Positions 24,853 through 33,207 of a stretch of 64,000 bases of DNA are shown in pieces. A program made the translations under genes and the position numbers. Positions within the stretch are counted from its first letter, which is position 1; each line of letters starts with the position of its first letter. Source of the stretch: Streptomyces sp. f51 (lineage in GTDB: Bacteria > Actinomycetota > Actinomycetes > Streptomycetales > Streptomycetaceae); NCBI RefSeq assembly GCF_037940415.1, contig NZ_CP149798.1, positions 806,001-870,000 of the forward strand. The letters run 5' to 3'. Under the pieces are notes generated by a model that was not told the origin of the DNA, made no database searches, and was given only the letters and a program-made list of their open reading frames with translations.

Positions 24853-25785
24853 ATGACGGAACTGCTGGCAGGGATGCGGGTGGACTACACCGACCACGAC
24901 GACCCCGTCCTGATCCGGCCGGACGGCAGCCCGGTGGACACCTGGCGGGAGAACTACCCGTACGAGCAGCGCATGGAGCGCAAGGAGTACGAGTGGCACA
25001 AGCGTCTCCAGCAGATCGAGCTGCTGAAGCTCCAGAGCTGGATCAAGTTGACCGGCCGACGCCTCGTCGTCGTCTTCGAGGGGCGCGACGCGGCGGGCAA
25101 GGGCGGCACGATCAAGCGGTTCACCGAGCACCTCAACCCGCGCGGCGCCCGGGTGGTGGCGCTGGAGAAGCCGACCGAGCGGGAGCGCGGGCAGTGGTAC
25201 TTCCAGCGCTACGTGGAGCATCTGCCGACCGCGGGCGAGATCGTGATGTTCGACCGGTCCTGGTACAACCGGGCGGGTGTGGAGCGGGTGATGGGCTTCT
25301 GCACCGACGACGAGTACCGCCGCTTCATGCGCCAGGCGCCCGCCTTCGAGCGGATGCTCGTCGACGACGGCGTGGACCTGATCAAGTTCTGGTTCTCGGT
25401 CTCCCAGAGTGAGCAGCGCACCCGCTTCACCATCCGTCAGGTCGACCCGGTACGGCAGTGGAAACTGAGCCCCATGGACCTGGCCTCGCTGGACCTCTGG
25501 GACGACTACACGGCGGCCAAGGTCGCCATGTTCCGCGAGACGGACACCGCGCAGGCGCCCTGGACCGTGGTGAAGAGCAACGACAAGAAGCGGGCCCGCG
25601 TCGAGGCCATGCGCAGTGTCCTGGCCCGTTTCGCCTACGCGGACAAGGACCACGAGGTCGTCGGCAGCCCCGACCCGAGCATCGTGGGCGCCGCGGCGAA
25701 CCTGCTGGAGGAGGGCGAGGGCGAGGACCACGTCACCGCCGCGGGGGACGGCGCGGTCATGGGCGACGGCACGCTCACACGCTGA
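24853..25785 (+). CDS. ppk2: polyphosphate kinase 2 (PPK2)
   Basis: 310 residues. It transfers phosphate between polyphosphate and nucleotides. Seen here are the Walker A loop VFEGRDAAGKGGTIKRF, Walker B MFDRSWYNRAGVERVMGF, the lid arginines around QSEQRTRFTIRQVDP, and KLSPMDLASLDLWDDYTAAK. These match single-domain class I PPK2, which favours ADP or GDP to triphosphate. The C-terminal tail of 40 or so residues (LLEEGEGEDHVTAAG onwards) is acidic and probably flexible. The ATG at 24853 follows AGAGGAGGG. Cytosolic; possibly linked to phosphate stress. Confidence 0.94.
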   Translation: MTELLAGMRVDYTDHDDPVLIRPDGSPVDTWRENYPYEQRMERKEYEWHKRLQQIELLKLQSWIKLTGRRLVVVFEGRDAAGKGGTIKRFTEHLNPRGARVVALEKPTERERGQWYFQRYVEHLPTAGEIVMFDRSWYNRAGVERVMGFCTDDEYRRFMRQAPAFERMLVDDGVDLIKFWFSVSQSEQRTRFTIRQVDPVRQWKLSPMDLASLDLWDDYTAAKVAMFRETDTAQAPWTVVKSNDKKRARVEAMRSVLARFAYADKDHEVVGSPDPSIVGAAANLLEEGEGEDHVTAAGDGAVMGDGTLTR

Positions 25786-25856
25786 CGGGCGGGGGGCGCC
25801 GGGCAGCGGGCGGGCGTTCGTCGACGCGGCCCCGGCGCCGCACGGGTGGCTTGGTC

Positions 25857-26216
25857 TCAGTCGTGCGCCGGGCGGTCGGTGAGCCGGTGATCGGCGAGGT
25901 TCAGCGCCTCGTCGACCACCCGGCGCAGATGCCCGTCTCCGAGCGAGTAGATCACCCGGCGTCCTTCCTTCCTCGTGTTCACGAGCCCCGCCAGACGGAG
26001 CCGGGCCAGATGCTGGCTGACGGCCGGCCGAGCCGCTCCGCACGTCTCGGTCAGCGTCGTGACATCGGCCTCGCCCCCGGTCAGCGCGTGCAGCAGCGTG
26101 AGGCGGGTGCGGTCGGCGAGCAGGCCGAGGAGTTCGGCGGCGAGCGCGAACTGTTCCTCGCCCGGGGTACGCGGGTGCTCATCGTGCGCAGGTGACAGGT
26201 GCATGCGTGCGCTCAT
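25857..26216 (-). CDS. ArsR/SmtB-family metal-responsive repressor
   Basis: 119 residues from the ATG at 26216; GTG 26222 and ATG 26204 are alternatives. The helix-turn-helix is VTTLTETCGAARPAVSQHLA, with the wing LVNTRKEGRRVIYSLG. The last helix has D-x-H near LGDGHLRRV and a later His in LADHR, resembling part of the alpha-5 metal site of CzrA-type zinc/cobalt sensors. The protein has only one cysteine, so an arsenic-type site is unlikely. Divergent from a His-rich CDF transporter, its obvious target. A -10-like CATTAT at 26228-26223 suggests a nearly leaderless message. Confidence 0.88.
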   Translation of the reverse strand: MSARMHLSPAHDEHPRTPGEEQFALAAELLGLLADRTRLTLLHALTGGEADVTTLTETCGAARPAVSQHLARLRLAGLVNTRKEGRRVIYSLGDGHLRRVVDEALNLADHRLTDRPAHD

Positions 26217-26253
26217 ACGCACATAATGGTCCCGTGGACGTCGGCGCGTCCAC
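26204..26253. promoter_or_regulatory. shared ArsR/CDF promoter with two inverted repeats
   Basis: Two perfect inverted repeats occur. TGCGT-N8-ACGCA (26204-26221) lies over the ArsR start, and GTGGACG-N6-CGTCCAC (26234-26253) lies between the genes. Between them ACATAATGG gives CATAAT on the plus strand and CATTAT on the minus strand, possible -10 boxes for both directions. The layout fits a metal-sensing repressor closing both promoters. Confidence 0.5.
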
Positions 26254-26277
26254 TCCCGCGCACGGAAGGGGACCCAC

Positions 26278-27456
26278 GTGAACGACCGCCACGACCACGA
26301 CCGGCACCACCACGGCCATCATCACGCGGACGACCGGCACCACGGGGACGACCACGGGACCGGCAGTCACGGGACCGGTGGCCACGGCGGTCACCGCGGC
26401 GAGGACGACGGCGGGCGGCCCCACAGCCACGCGCACGGGCACCCACACGGCCACCCGCATGACCACCCGCACGGGCGCGGGAGCCGGCTGCGGCATCTCC
26501 TCTCCCCGCACTCCCACGAGGCGGCGGACAAGGTCGACCCGGCGTTGGAGGCCTCGGCCCGGGGCATGCGGGCGCTGTGGATCTCCCTGGCCGTCCTCGG
26601 CACAACGGCCCTGGTGCAGGCGGCCGTTGTCATGCTGTCCGGATCGGTCGCCCTGCTCGGCGACACCGTGCACAACGCGGCCGACGCCCTGACCGCCCTG
26701 CCCCTCGCGGTCGCCTTCACGCTCGGCCGCCGGGCGGCGACGAGGCGGTTCACCTACGGCTACGGGAGGGCGGAGGACCTGGCGGGCATCATGATCGTCC
26801 TGACGATCGCGGCCTCCGGGGCCTTCGCGGCCTGGGCTGCGGTCGGCCGGCTGCTCGATCCGCAGCCCGTGCGGCACCTGCCGGTGGTGGCCGTCGCCGC
26901 GCTCCTCGGCTTCGCCGGCAACGAGTGGGTCGCCCGGTACCGCATCCGTGTCGGACGTGAGATCGGCTCCGCCGCGCTCGTCGCGGACGGACTCCACGCC
27001 CGTACCGACGGGTTCGCCTCACTCGCCGTGCTGGTGGGCGCGGGCGGCGCGGCCCTCGGCCTGCCACTCGCCGACCCCCTGGTGGGGCTGGCGATCACGG
27101 CCGCGATCCTGCTCGTGCTGCGCGACGCCGCCAGGGAGGTCTTCCGGCGCGTGATGGACGCCGTGGAGCCGGAGTTGGTGGACCGGGCCGAGCGGGCGTT
27201 GCGGCAGGTCCCGGGGGTGCGTGACGTGGGCGAACTGCGGCTGCGCTGGATCGGGCACAGGCTGCGCGCCGAGGTGGCGGTGGTGGTGGACGGCGAGGCG
27301 ACCGTACGTCACGCCCACGACATCGCCGTGGACGCCGAACACGCCCTGCTGCACGCCGTCCCGAAGCTGACCGCTGCCCTGGTCCACGCCGATCCGGCGC
27401 CTGCACCCGGCGAGGCGGACCCCCACCAGGTGCTGGAACATCACACGGCCGCGTGA
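26278..27456 (+). CDS. cation diffusion facilitator (zinc/cobalt/cadmium exporter) with His-rich N-terminus
   Basis: 392 residues from the GTG at 26278. The first 75 residues hold more than 25 histidines, such as DRHHHGHHHADDRHHGDDH and PHSHAHGHPHGHPHDHPHG, a likely metal-collecting tail. Six membrane helices follow, with the transport-site pattern SVALLGDTVHNAADAL (D, H/N, D) and, in helix 5, DGLHARTDGFASL (H..D). A cytosolic C-terminal domain (RVMDAVEPELVDRAERAL) completes the CDF layout. It exports divalent metal, most likely zinc. Divergent from the ArsR gene, with inverted repeats between. Confidence 0.93.
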   Translation: MNDRHDHDRHHHGHHHADDRHHGDDHGTGSHGTGGHGGHRGEDDGGRPHSHAHGHPHGHPHDHPHGRGSRLRHLLSPHSHEAADKVDPALEASARGMRALWISLAVLGTTALVQAAVVMLSGSVALLGDTVHNAADALTALPLAVAFTLGRRAATRRFTYGYGRAEDLAGIMIVLTIAASGAFAAWAAVGRLLDPQPVRHLPVVAVAALLGFAGNEWVARYRIRVGREIGSAALVADGLHARTDGFASLAVLVGAGGAALGLPLADPLVGLAITAAILLVLRDAAREVFRRVMDAVEPELVDRAERALRQVPGVRDVGELRLRWIGHRLRAEVAVVVDGEATVRHAHDIAVDAEHALLHAVPKLTAALVHADPAPAPGEADPHQVLEHHTAA

Positions 27457-27502
27457 ACGAACCGCCTTCCCTGACAGGAGCAGAGCTCCAGCCGGAAGGA
27501 CG

Positions 27503-28063
27503 TCAGACGGCGACGCCCAGGCCCTCCACCACCACCGCGTTCGGCAGCTCCGCGAACGCGGCGCCGGGCACCAGGAGTTTGCCGCGCCGGCGTCCACTGC
27601 CCACCAGCACGTACGGCAGCGCGACGACGGCGGAGTCGACCAACACGGGCCAGTCGTCGGGGAGTCCGACGGGGGTGATGCCGCCGTACTCCATGCCGCT
27701 CTCCCCCGTCGCGACGTCCATCGGGGCGAACGAGGCCTTGCGGGCGCCCAGTTGCCGGCGTACGACGCCGTTGACGTCGACGCGGGTGGTGGACAGGACG
27801 ACACACGCGGCCAGCCTCGTCTCGGTGCCGCGTCTGCCCGCGACGACCACGCAGTTGGCGGACGTGTCGAGCAGTTCCTTGCCGTAGTGCTCGACGAAGA
27901 CGGCGGTGTCGGCCCACTCCGGGTTCGTCTCGACGTAGACGATCCGCTCGGCGGGTGTGCCGCCGCGCCACCCGCGCACCGCGTCGGCGACGGGCCGGAC
28001 GAGTTCGTCCAGGCGGTCGGGGGCGGGGAAGGCGTGGTCGAACTGTCCGATCGGTGCGCGCAT
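27503..28063 (-). CDS. YbaK/EbsC-type aminoacyl-tRNA deacylase
   Basis: 186 residues. The fold signature is NCVVVAGRRGTETRLAACVV, then VRRQLGARKASFAPMDVATG with GMEYGGITPVGLP and the end VGSGRRRGKLLVPGAAF. The lysine in ARKASF fits the catalytic Lys of trans-editing deacylases (Ybak/ProX), which remove wrong amino acids from tRNA. The N-terminal 60 residues are a common actinobacterial extension. Convergent with the CDF gene, 46 bp apart. Substrate tRNA unknown. Confidence 0.88.
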   Translation of the reverse strand: MRAPIGQFDHAFPAPDRLDELVRPVADAVRGWRGGTPAERIVYVETNPEWADTAVFVEHYGKELLDTSANCVVVAGRRGTETRLAACVVLSTTRVDVNGVVRRQLGARKASFAPMDVATGESGMEYGGITPVGLPDDWPVLVDSAVVALPYVLVGSGRRRGKLLVPGAAFAELPNAVVVEGLGVAV

Positions 28064-28142
28064 GACGGAACGCTAACAGCCCGCCGGGCGCGCCCCGGAG
28101 GGAGCACCGGCCCTTGTTCCCCTCGCCTCCCCGCGCCAGGAC

Positions 28143-28715
28143 TCAGTGCACGAGGGGGACCGACACCGCCATGACCATCTCTACGGGCACGTGCCCCCTG
28201 TTGGCGTACGTGTGGGGGGTGTCGGCCTCGAACGACACGCTCGCCCCCTCCGGCACCCGGTGCTCGACCCCGTCGACGGTGAGGGTCATGTCGCCCGAGA
28301 TGACGTGCACGAGTTCGACGGTGCCCGTGGGGTGCGGGTCGGACGGACTGCCCTCGCCCGGCATGAGCCGCCAGTCCCACATCTCCAGCGGACCGGGCGC
28401 CTCCGTCCCGGCCAGCAGCCGGTTGTAGCTGCCCGCGTCGGTGTGCCACAGCCGTACGGCCTGGTCGGCGGGAACGATCCGGACCTTGGGCCCCTGTTCG
28501 TAGTCGAGCAGGGTGGTGATGCTGACGCCGAGCGCGTCACCGATCTTGACGACGGTCCCCAGGCTGGGGTTGGTCCTGGCCTGCTCGATCTGGATGAGCA
28601 TGCCGCGGCTGACTCCGGCGCGGGCGGCGAGCGCCTCCAGAGTGAAGCCGCGCTCTGTGCGCCAGCGCTTCATGTTGCGCGCCAGGGATTGAGTCAGCAG
28701 GTCGAGATCCGACAC
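28143..28715 (-). CDS. XRE-cupin transcriptional regulator
   Basis: 190 residues from GTG 28715 (a TTG at 28748 is the longer option). The helix-turn-helix is RGFTLEALAARAGVSRGMLI with QIEQARTNPSLGTVVKI. The cupin domain has HPTGTVELVHVISGDMTLTV and VSFEADTPHTYANRG, a small-molecule sensor with metal-binding histidines. Divergent from an EamA transporter and separated from it by an A/T-rich promoter holding an inverted repeat. XRE-cupin regulators often repress such exporters or amino acid or amine catabolism. Ligand unknown. Confidence 0.9.
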   Translation of the reverse strand: MSDLDLLTQSLARNMKRWRTERGFTLEALAARAGVSRGMLIQIEQARTNPSLGTVVKIGDALGVSITTLLDYEQGPKVRIVPADQAVRLWHTDAGSYNRLLAGTEAPGPLEMWDWRLMPGEGSPSDPHPTGTVELVHVISGDMTLTVDGVEHRVPEGASVSFEADTPHTYANRGHVPVEMVMAVSVPLVH

Positions 28716-28730
28716 ATTCCGTCCAATATT

Positions 28731-28748
28731 TTGAATGACAGAGTTCAA
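28731..28748. promoter_or_regulatory. TTGAA-N8-TTCAA inverted repeat, probable XRE-cupin operator
   Basis: Between the regulator start (28715) and the transporter start (28809) lies a run unusually rich in A/T for this genome (28715-28760). It contains TTGAATGACAGAGTTCAA, a perfect 5-bp inverted repeat with eight bases between the arms. XRE-cupin factors bind such repeats. The position suits repression of both genes. Confidence 0.5.
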
Positions 28749-28808
28749 TCAGGTGAACTATCGTGTGGTGCACCCGATCGTTCAACGAACTGTACTGCGA
28801 GGCCCCCC

Positions 28809-29666
28809 GTGACAGCACTCTTCGCCCTGGCCACCAGCCTCCTGTGGGGCCTGGCCGACTTCGGCGGAGGCCTGCTGACCCGGCGCACCCCCGCGCTCAC
28901 GGTGGTCGTCGCCTCCCAGTCGATCGCGGCGGTGGTCCTCGGCGCGATCGTGCTGGCCACCGGCGGCTGGAGCGCCGCGGGCCCGCAGCTGTGGTTCGCC
29001 GTCGCCGCCGGCCTGGTGGGCCCGGTCGCGCTGCTCTCCTTCTACAAGGCGCTCGCGCTCGGGCCGATGGGCGTCGTCTCGCCGCTCGGCTCGCTGGCCG
29101 TGGCGGTTCCCATCGGCGTCGGCCTCTTCCTCGGGGAGCGCCCGGGACTGACGCAGATCGCGGGCATCGCGGTCGCCGTGGCGGGTGTCGCCCTCGCCGG
29201 CGGTCCCCAGCTGCGGGGCGCGCCCGTGCAGCGGCAGGCGATCCTGCTGACCCTGATCGCGGCCGCCGGCTTCGGCACGGTGTTCGCGCTGATCGCGGAG
29301 GCGTCCTCCTCGGTCACCGGCCTGTTCCTGGCCCTGTTCGTGCAACGCCTGACCAATGTCGTCACCGGCGGCGCGGCCCTCGCCTTCTCCGTCCGGCGCG
29401 GCGCGCGGGCCCTTCCCGAGGGCGGGTTCCCCTGGGCCTCGCTGCCCGCGCTCGCCTTCGTGGGTCTCGCCGACGTCGCCGCCAACGGCACGTACTCGGT
29501 GGCCGCCCAGCACGGCCCGGTCACCGTCGCCGCCGTCCTCGCCTCGCTCTACCCGGTGGTCACGGCGCTGGCCGCGCGCGGTGTCCTCAGGGAACGGCTG
29601 CGGGCCGTCCAGGCCACCGGGGCGGCACTGGCGCTGGTCGGCACGGTGCTGCTGGCGACCGGCTGA
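28809..29666 (+). CDS. EamA-family transporter
   Basis: 285 residues from the GTG at 28809. It has ten hydrophobic helices in two EamA halves: the first begins ALFALATSLLWGLADFGGG, and the second contains LVGTVLLATG at the end and VGLADVAANGTYSVAAQHGP. Length and helix count are normal. Regulated, I infer, by the divergent XRE-cupin protein. Such proteins export amino acids, amines or metabolites; the substrate is not visible from sequence. Confidence 0.88.
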   Translation: MTALFALATSLLWGLADFGGGLLTRRTPALTVVVASQSIAAVVLGAIVLATGGWSAAGPQLWFAVAAGLVGPVALLSFYKALALGPMGVVSPLGSLAVAVPIGVGLFLGERPGLTQIAGIAVAVAGVALAGGPQLRGAPVQRQAILLTLIAAAGFGTVFALIAEASSSVTGLFLALFVQRLTNVVTGGAALAFSVRRGARALPEGGFPWASLPALAFVGLADVAANGTYSVAAQHGPVTVAAVLASLYPVVTALAARGVLRERLRAVQATGAALALVGTVLLATG

Positions 29667-29688
29667 GCGCGAGGGAGCGCTGCCGGAG

Positions 29689-30507
29689 TCAGGACTCGGC
29701 GCGGACGTCCCCGGAGGTCGCGTGCACGTCCCCGGCCGCGTCCCGCGCGTCGAGATCCAGCTCCGCGAGCCGCGCGACGGTCTCCTCGTCCAGCTCCGCG
29801 AGCGCCTGGAGCTGCCCGGGGGTCACCCCGTCGGGGATCGGTACGGGCGGCGGTGTACGCAGCGGCGGCTGCCATCCGGCGACCGGGTCCCAGCGCCTGA
29901 CGACCTTCGCGGGCGCCCCGGCGACGACGCAGTGGTCGGGCACCCGCCCCCGTACGACCGCGCCCGCCGCGACCACGACGTTCCGTCCGATCCGCGCGCC
30001 GGGCAGGATCACCGCGTTGGTCCCGATCCAGCAGCCGGGCCCGATCTCCACGGGCTCCATCCGCGGCCACTGCTTGCCGATGGGCTCGTGCGGATCGTCG
30101 TACGAGTGGTTCGTGGAGGTCACGTACACGTAGGGCCCGAAGTAGCAGTCGTTGCCGATCGTGACCGTCGTGTCGGCGATGACATGGCTGCCGCGGCCGA
30201 GCACCACACCGTCCCCGATGCGCAGGATCGGGTCGGGACCGAGGTCGAGATCGGGCATCAGACCGGCGGTCAGCGTGACCTGCTCGGCGACGATGCAGTA
30301 CGAGCCGAGGTGGATCCAGGGTTCGCCGAAGACCGTGCCCAGCGGGAAGGCCAGCTTGGTGTTCTCGCCGATGGCCCCGAAGCGGAAGCGGCCCGGCCGC
30401 TCGGCCGAGACCGTTCCGGCGCGCCGCATCCAGGCCCAGCCCGCGTGGACGGCGCGCTGCGCGAGGCGTCGCCGCCATGATGAGAACGTGTTCTTGCTCC
30501 TGGACAC
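29689..30507 (-). CDS. left-handed beta-helix acyltransferase
   Basis: 272 residues from GTG 30507; a GTG at 30534 is also possible and neither has a clear ribosome binding site. Hexapeptide repeats run from about residue 80: IGDGVVLGRGSHVIADTTVT, IGNDCYFGPYVYVTSTNHS with the catalytic-type histidine, then IGPGCWIGTNAVILPGARIG and GAVVRGRVPDHCVVAGAPAK. This is the xenobiotic/maltose acetyltransferase type. The acceptor sugar or metabolite is unknown. The N-terminal 45 residues are Arg-rich. It stands head to head with another beta-helix protein. Confidence 0.85.
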   Translation of the reverse strand: MSRSKNTFSSWRRRLAQRAVHAGWAWMRRAGTVSAERPGRFRFGAIGENTKLAFPLGTVFGEPWIHLGSYCIVAEQVTLTAGLMPDLDLGPDPILRIGDGVVLGRGSHVIADTTVTIGNDCYFGPYVYVTSTNHSYDDPHEPIGKQWPRMEPVEIGPGCWIGTNAVILPGARIGRNVVVAAGAVVRGRVPDHCVVAGAPAKVVRRWDPVAGWQPPLRTPPPVPIPDGVTPGQLQALAELDEETVARLAELDLDARDAAGDVHATSGDVRAES

Positions 30508-30650
30508 GCGTTCACGGTACTCAGGGCGGGGCACGCCGACGCGGTCACACGGCTGTGATCTTCGCCCTACCGGAGGTACGCGCGGACGATGGCATACGGT
30601 GCCGGTGTACCTGGCAGGACCGGACCACGAGACGGCGAGACGGTGACACG

Positions 30651-31181
30651 GTGACGACGCAGCAGGCGCTGATCAAGGGGATCGGCGGCAAGGAACCGCG
30701 GGTGGACCCGGAGGCGTTCGTCTCCCCCACCTCCGTGGTCATCGGGGACGTCACGCTGGAGGCGGGCGCGAGCCTCTGGTACGGCGCGGTGCTGCGCGCC
30801 GACTGCGGCCCGATCGTCATCGGCGCCGGGAGCAATGTGCAGGACAACTGCACGCTGCATGTGGACCCCGGTTTCCCCATCACCGTCGGGGAGCGGGTCT
30901 CGATCGGCCACAACGCCGTGGTGCACGGAGCCACCGTCGAGGACGACTGCCTGATCGGCATGGGCGCCACGGTGCTCAACGGGGCCGTGATCGGGGCCGG
31001 CTCGCTGGTGGCCGCGCAGGCGCTGGTGCCGCAGGGGATGGTGGTACCGCCGGGCTCGCTCGTCGCCGGTGTCCCCGCGAAGGTCAAGCGGCCGCTGACC
31101 GACGAGGAGCGCGAGGGACTCTCCCTGAACGGTGTCTTCTACGTGGAGCTGGCGAAGGCGCACCGCGGGATCCACGAGTAG
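30651..31181 (+). CDS. gamma-class carbonic anhydrase family protein
   Basis: 176 residues from the GTG at 30651. Left-handed beta-helix repeats are seen: VSPTSVVIGDVTLEAGASLW, VIGAGSNVQDNCTLHVDPG with the first His, and SIGHNAVVHGATVEDDC with two more. These three histidines form the metal site of gamma carbonic anhydrases (Cam/CaiE/PaaY type). Activity may be carbonic anhydrase or an unknown hydration or thioester reaction, as many members are inactive as anhydrases. The end VELAKAHRGIHE is typical. Confidence 0.88.
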   Translation: MTTQQALIKGIGGKEPRVDPEAFVSPTSVVIGDVTLEAGASLWYGAVLRADCGPIVIGAGSNVQDNCTLHVDPGFPITVGERVSIGHNAVVHGATVEDDCLIGMGATVLNGAVIGAGSLVAAQALVPQGMVVPPGSLVAGVPAKVKRPLTDEEREGLSLNGVFYVELAKAHRGIHE

Positions 31182-31212
31182 CCCCGCCCACGCCGCGGTA
31201 CGGGCGGCGGCC

Positions 31213-31863
31213 CTACTCGGCGGCGGGGACGGGCTCCGCCTCCGCCGCGCCGTGCTCGGCCGCCGTCTTCCTGGCCTTGCGGCGGACGACGAGCATCGAG
31301 GCGAGACCGACGAGGACCGCGGCGACCAGACCGAGCCACGAGAAGCGCTTGAGCCAGGACTCGGCGACGACACCGACGTAGTAGATGACCGCGGTGGTGC
31401 CCCCGGCCCAGATGATGCCGCCGAGGACGTTGGCGATCAGGAACTTCCAGTACGGCATCCGCAGCACACCGGCGAGCGGTCCCGCGAAGATCCGCAGCAG
31501 GGCGATGAAGCGGCCGAAGAAGACGGCCCACATGCCCCACTTCTGGAAGGAACGCTCCGCCGTGGCGACATGGGCCTCGCCGAAGTGCCGTGGGAACTTC
31601 GCGCCGAGCCAGGCGAGCAGCGGACGTCCGCCCTTGCGGCCGATGGCGTAGCCGATGGAGTCGCCGACGATGGCCCCGAGGCTGGCGCAGGCGCCGAGGA
31701 CGACGGGGTTGATGCCGCCGTGCTGCGAGGAGAGCAGCGCCGCCGAGACCAGGACGATCTCGCCGGGAAGCGGGATGCCCAGGCTCTCCAGGCCGATGAC
31801 CAGGGCCACGAGCGCGTAGATACTGACCGCGGGCACCGTCTCGAGCCAGTCCTGGACGTGCAA
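31213..31863 (-). CDS. DedA-family membrane protein
   Basis: 216 residues. The TTG at 31863 is supported by GGGAGG eight bases upstream. Hydrophobic segments include IGLESLGIPLPGEIVLVSAA (the conserved E..P..G.E motif), DSIGYAIGRKGGRP and RFIALLRIFAGPLAGVLRMP, whose arginines are typical of DedA. The family is involved in undecaprenyl-phosphate or phospholipid handling and in membrane potential. The C-terminus is an Arg/Ala-rich tail. Tail-to-tail with the carbonic anhydrase gene. Confidence 0.92.
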   Translation of the reverse strand: MHVQDWLETVPAVSIYALVALVIGLESLGIPLPGEIVLVSAALLSSQHGGINPVVLGACASLGAIVGDSIGYAIGRKGGRPLLAWLGAKFPRHFGEAHVATAERSFQKWGMWAVFFGRFIALLRIFAGPLAGVLRMPYWKFLIANVLGGIIWAGGTTAVIYYVGVVAESWLKRFSWLGLVAAVLVGLASMLVVRRKARKTAAEHGAAEAEPVPAAE

Positions 31864-31997
31864 CGCCGGTTCCTCCCGTTTCGGTGTACGTGACCCGGCC
31901 GACCGCGTTTCGCATGATCACCGAGGTGCGCTTCCCCGGAGCGCTCGCCCGGAAGCCTACCTGGTCGCCGTGAACGGGGGCCGGGACGTGGGGCTCG

Positions 31998-33047
31998 TCA
32001 CGCCCGCCGGCGCCAGCTCTCGTAGTGGTCGAGCAGGGTCTCCTCGACCGGGCGGTAGGTGATCCCCAGTTCCCGCACGCTCCTGCCGTTGTCGACGGGG
32101 AACCGGATGCCGAGGTGCTTGCGGATGTAGTCCTGGGTCAGTCCGAACGCCGGGCCGAGGACGCGGACCGGCCAGTGCGGAAGCGCGGTGCGGGGCAGCC
32201 GGAGGGCACGGGGATACCGGCCGCGGACGATGCGCGCCATCTCGTGGAAGGACGTCATCGTCTCGGCCGCGACGATGTAGCGGCCCTTGGCGCCCTCGTG
32301 CTCGGCCGCCGCGATGTGCGCGTCCGCGACCTCGCGGACGTCCGCCGTGGTGAAGCTGAAATCGGGAGCGCCGTAGAAGAAGTAGCCCTTGAACAGCTCG
32401 TCCAGCAGGAACAGGCTGCCGGACCGCGACGCGGGGGTGAGGGACGGGCCGAGGACCAGACCGGGGTTGACGGACACCAGGCGCCAGCGGTCCTGGGCCG
32501 CCTCCGCCGCCCACGCCTCGCGCTCGGCGAGCGTCTTCGCGTAGTGGTACGGGTTGTTCTCGACCGTGCTGGTGGTGTTGAAGTACTTCTCGGACAGGAC
32601 ACCGCCGTCCATGTCCCGGACGTCGACGTAGTCACCGAAGATCGCGCCGACGGTGGAGGTGAGGACGACTTTCCCGACCGTCGGTGTCCGGTCCACCCCG
32701 GCCAGGACGTTGCGGGTGCCGAGCAGCGCCGGGTCGACCATGTCCTTGCGGCCGTCCTTGATCTTCTCCGGCATCAGGAACGGCGACGCCACGTGGAAGA
32801 CCACCGCGCAGCCGCTCATCGCCGCGTCGAAGGACCCTTCGGCCAGCAGATCCGCCTCGAAGAGTTCGAGCCTGCCGGGGAAGGCGTCGCCCATCTCCCG
32901 GAGCGGTGCCACCTTCGCCGTGTTCGCGGTGCTTCGGACGGTGGTGTGGACGCGGTAGCCCCGCTCCAGCAGCCGCCGCACCAGATGGCTCCCGACGAAC
33001 CCGCTGCCACCGGTCACCAGTACGGTGCCCTGCCCGCGTACGCCCAC
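31998..33047 (-). CDS. NAD(P)-dependent epimerase/reductase (extended SDR)
   Basis: 349 residues. The Rossmann motif TVLVTGGSGFVGSHLVRRLL starts at residue 8, then VVFHVASPF, VLTSTVGAIFGD and the catalytic YHYAKTLAE (YxxxK) with VNPGLVLGPSLTP. This layout resembles dihydroflavonol-4-reductase and ketone or aldehyde reductases. The substrate cannot be assigned. The ATG at 33047 is the natural start (MGVRGQGTVLVTGG). Upstream and downstream spaces of about 130-160 bp show no other gene. Confidence 0.88.
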   Translation of the reverse strand: MGVRGQGTVLVTGGSGFVGSHLVRRLLERGYRVHTTVRSTANTAKVAPLREMGDAFPGRLELFEADLLAEGSFDAAMSGCAVVFHVASPFLMPEKIKDGRKDMVDPALLGTRNVLAGVDRTPTVGKVVLTSTVGAIFGDYVDVRDMDGGVLSEKYFNTTSTVENNPYHYAKTLAEREAWAAEAAQDRWRLVSVNPGLVLGPSLTPASRSGSLFLLDELFKGYFFYGAPDFSFTTADVREVADAHIAAAEHEGAKGRYIVAAETMTSFHEMARIVRGRYPRALRLPRTALPHWPVRVLGPAFGLTQDYIRKHLGIRFPVDNGRSVRELGITYRPVEETLLDHYESWRRRA

Positions 33048-33207
33048 GCTCGCGCTCCTCGTTCCCGCTCCCCGGCGCGCCGCCCGCCCTGCCCGGCGGC
33101 GCCCCTCGTTCGTAGGCCAGCGTCGGGCATGGCGGGCCGGAAGGGAACAGGTGTGCGCTCCCCCGGCCGGACTCCGCTTCCCGGGCGTCCGGCCGGGGTC
33201 CCCGCGT

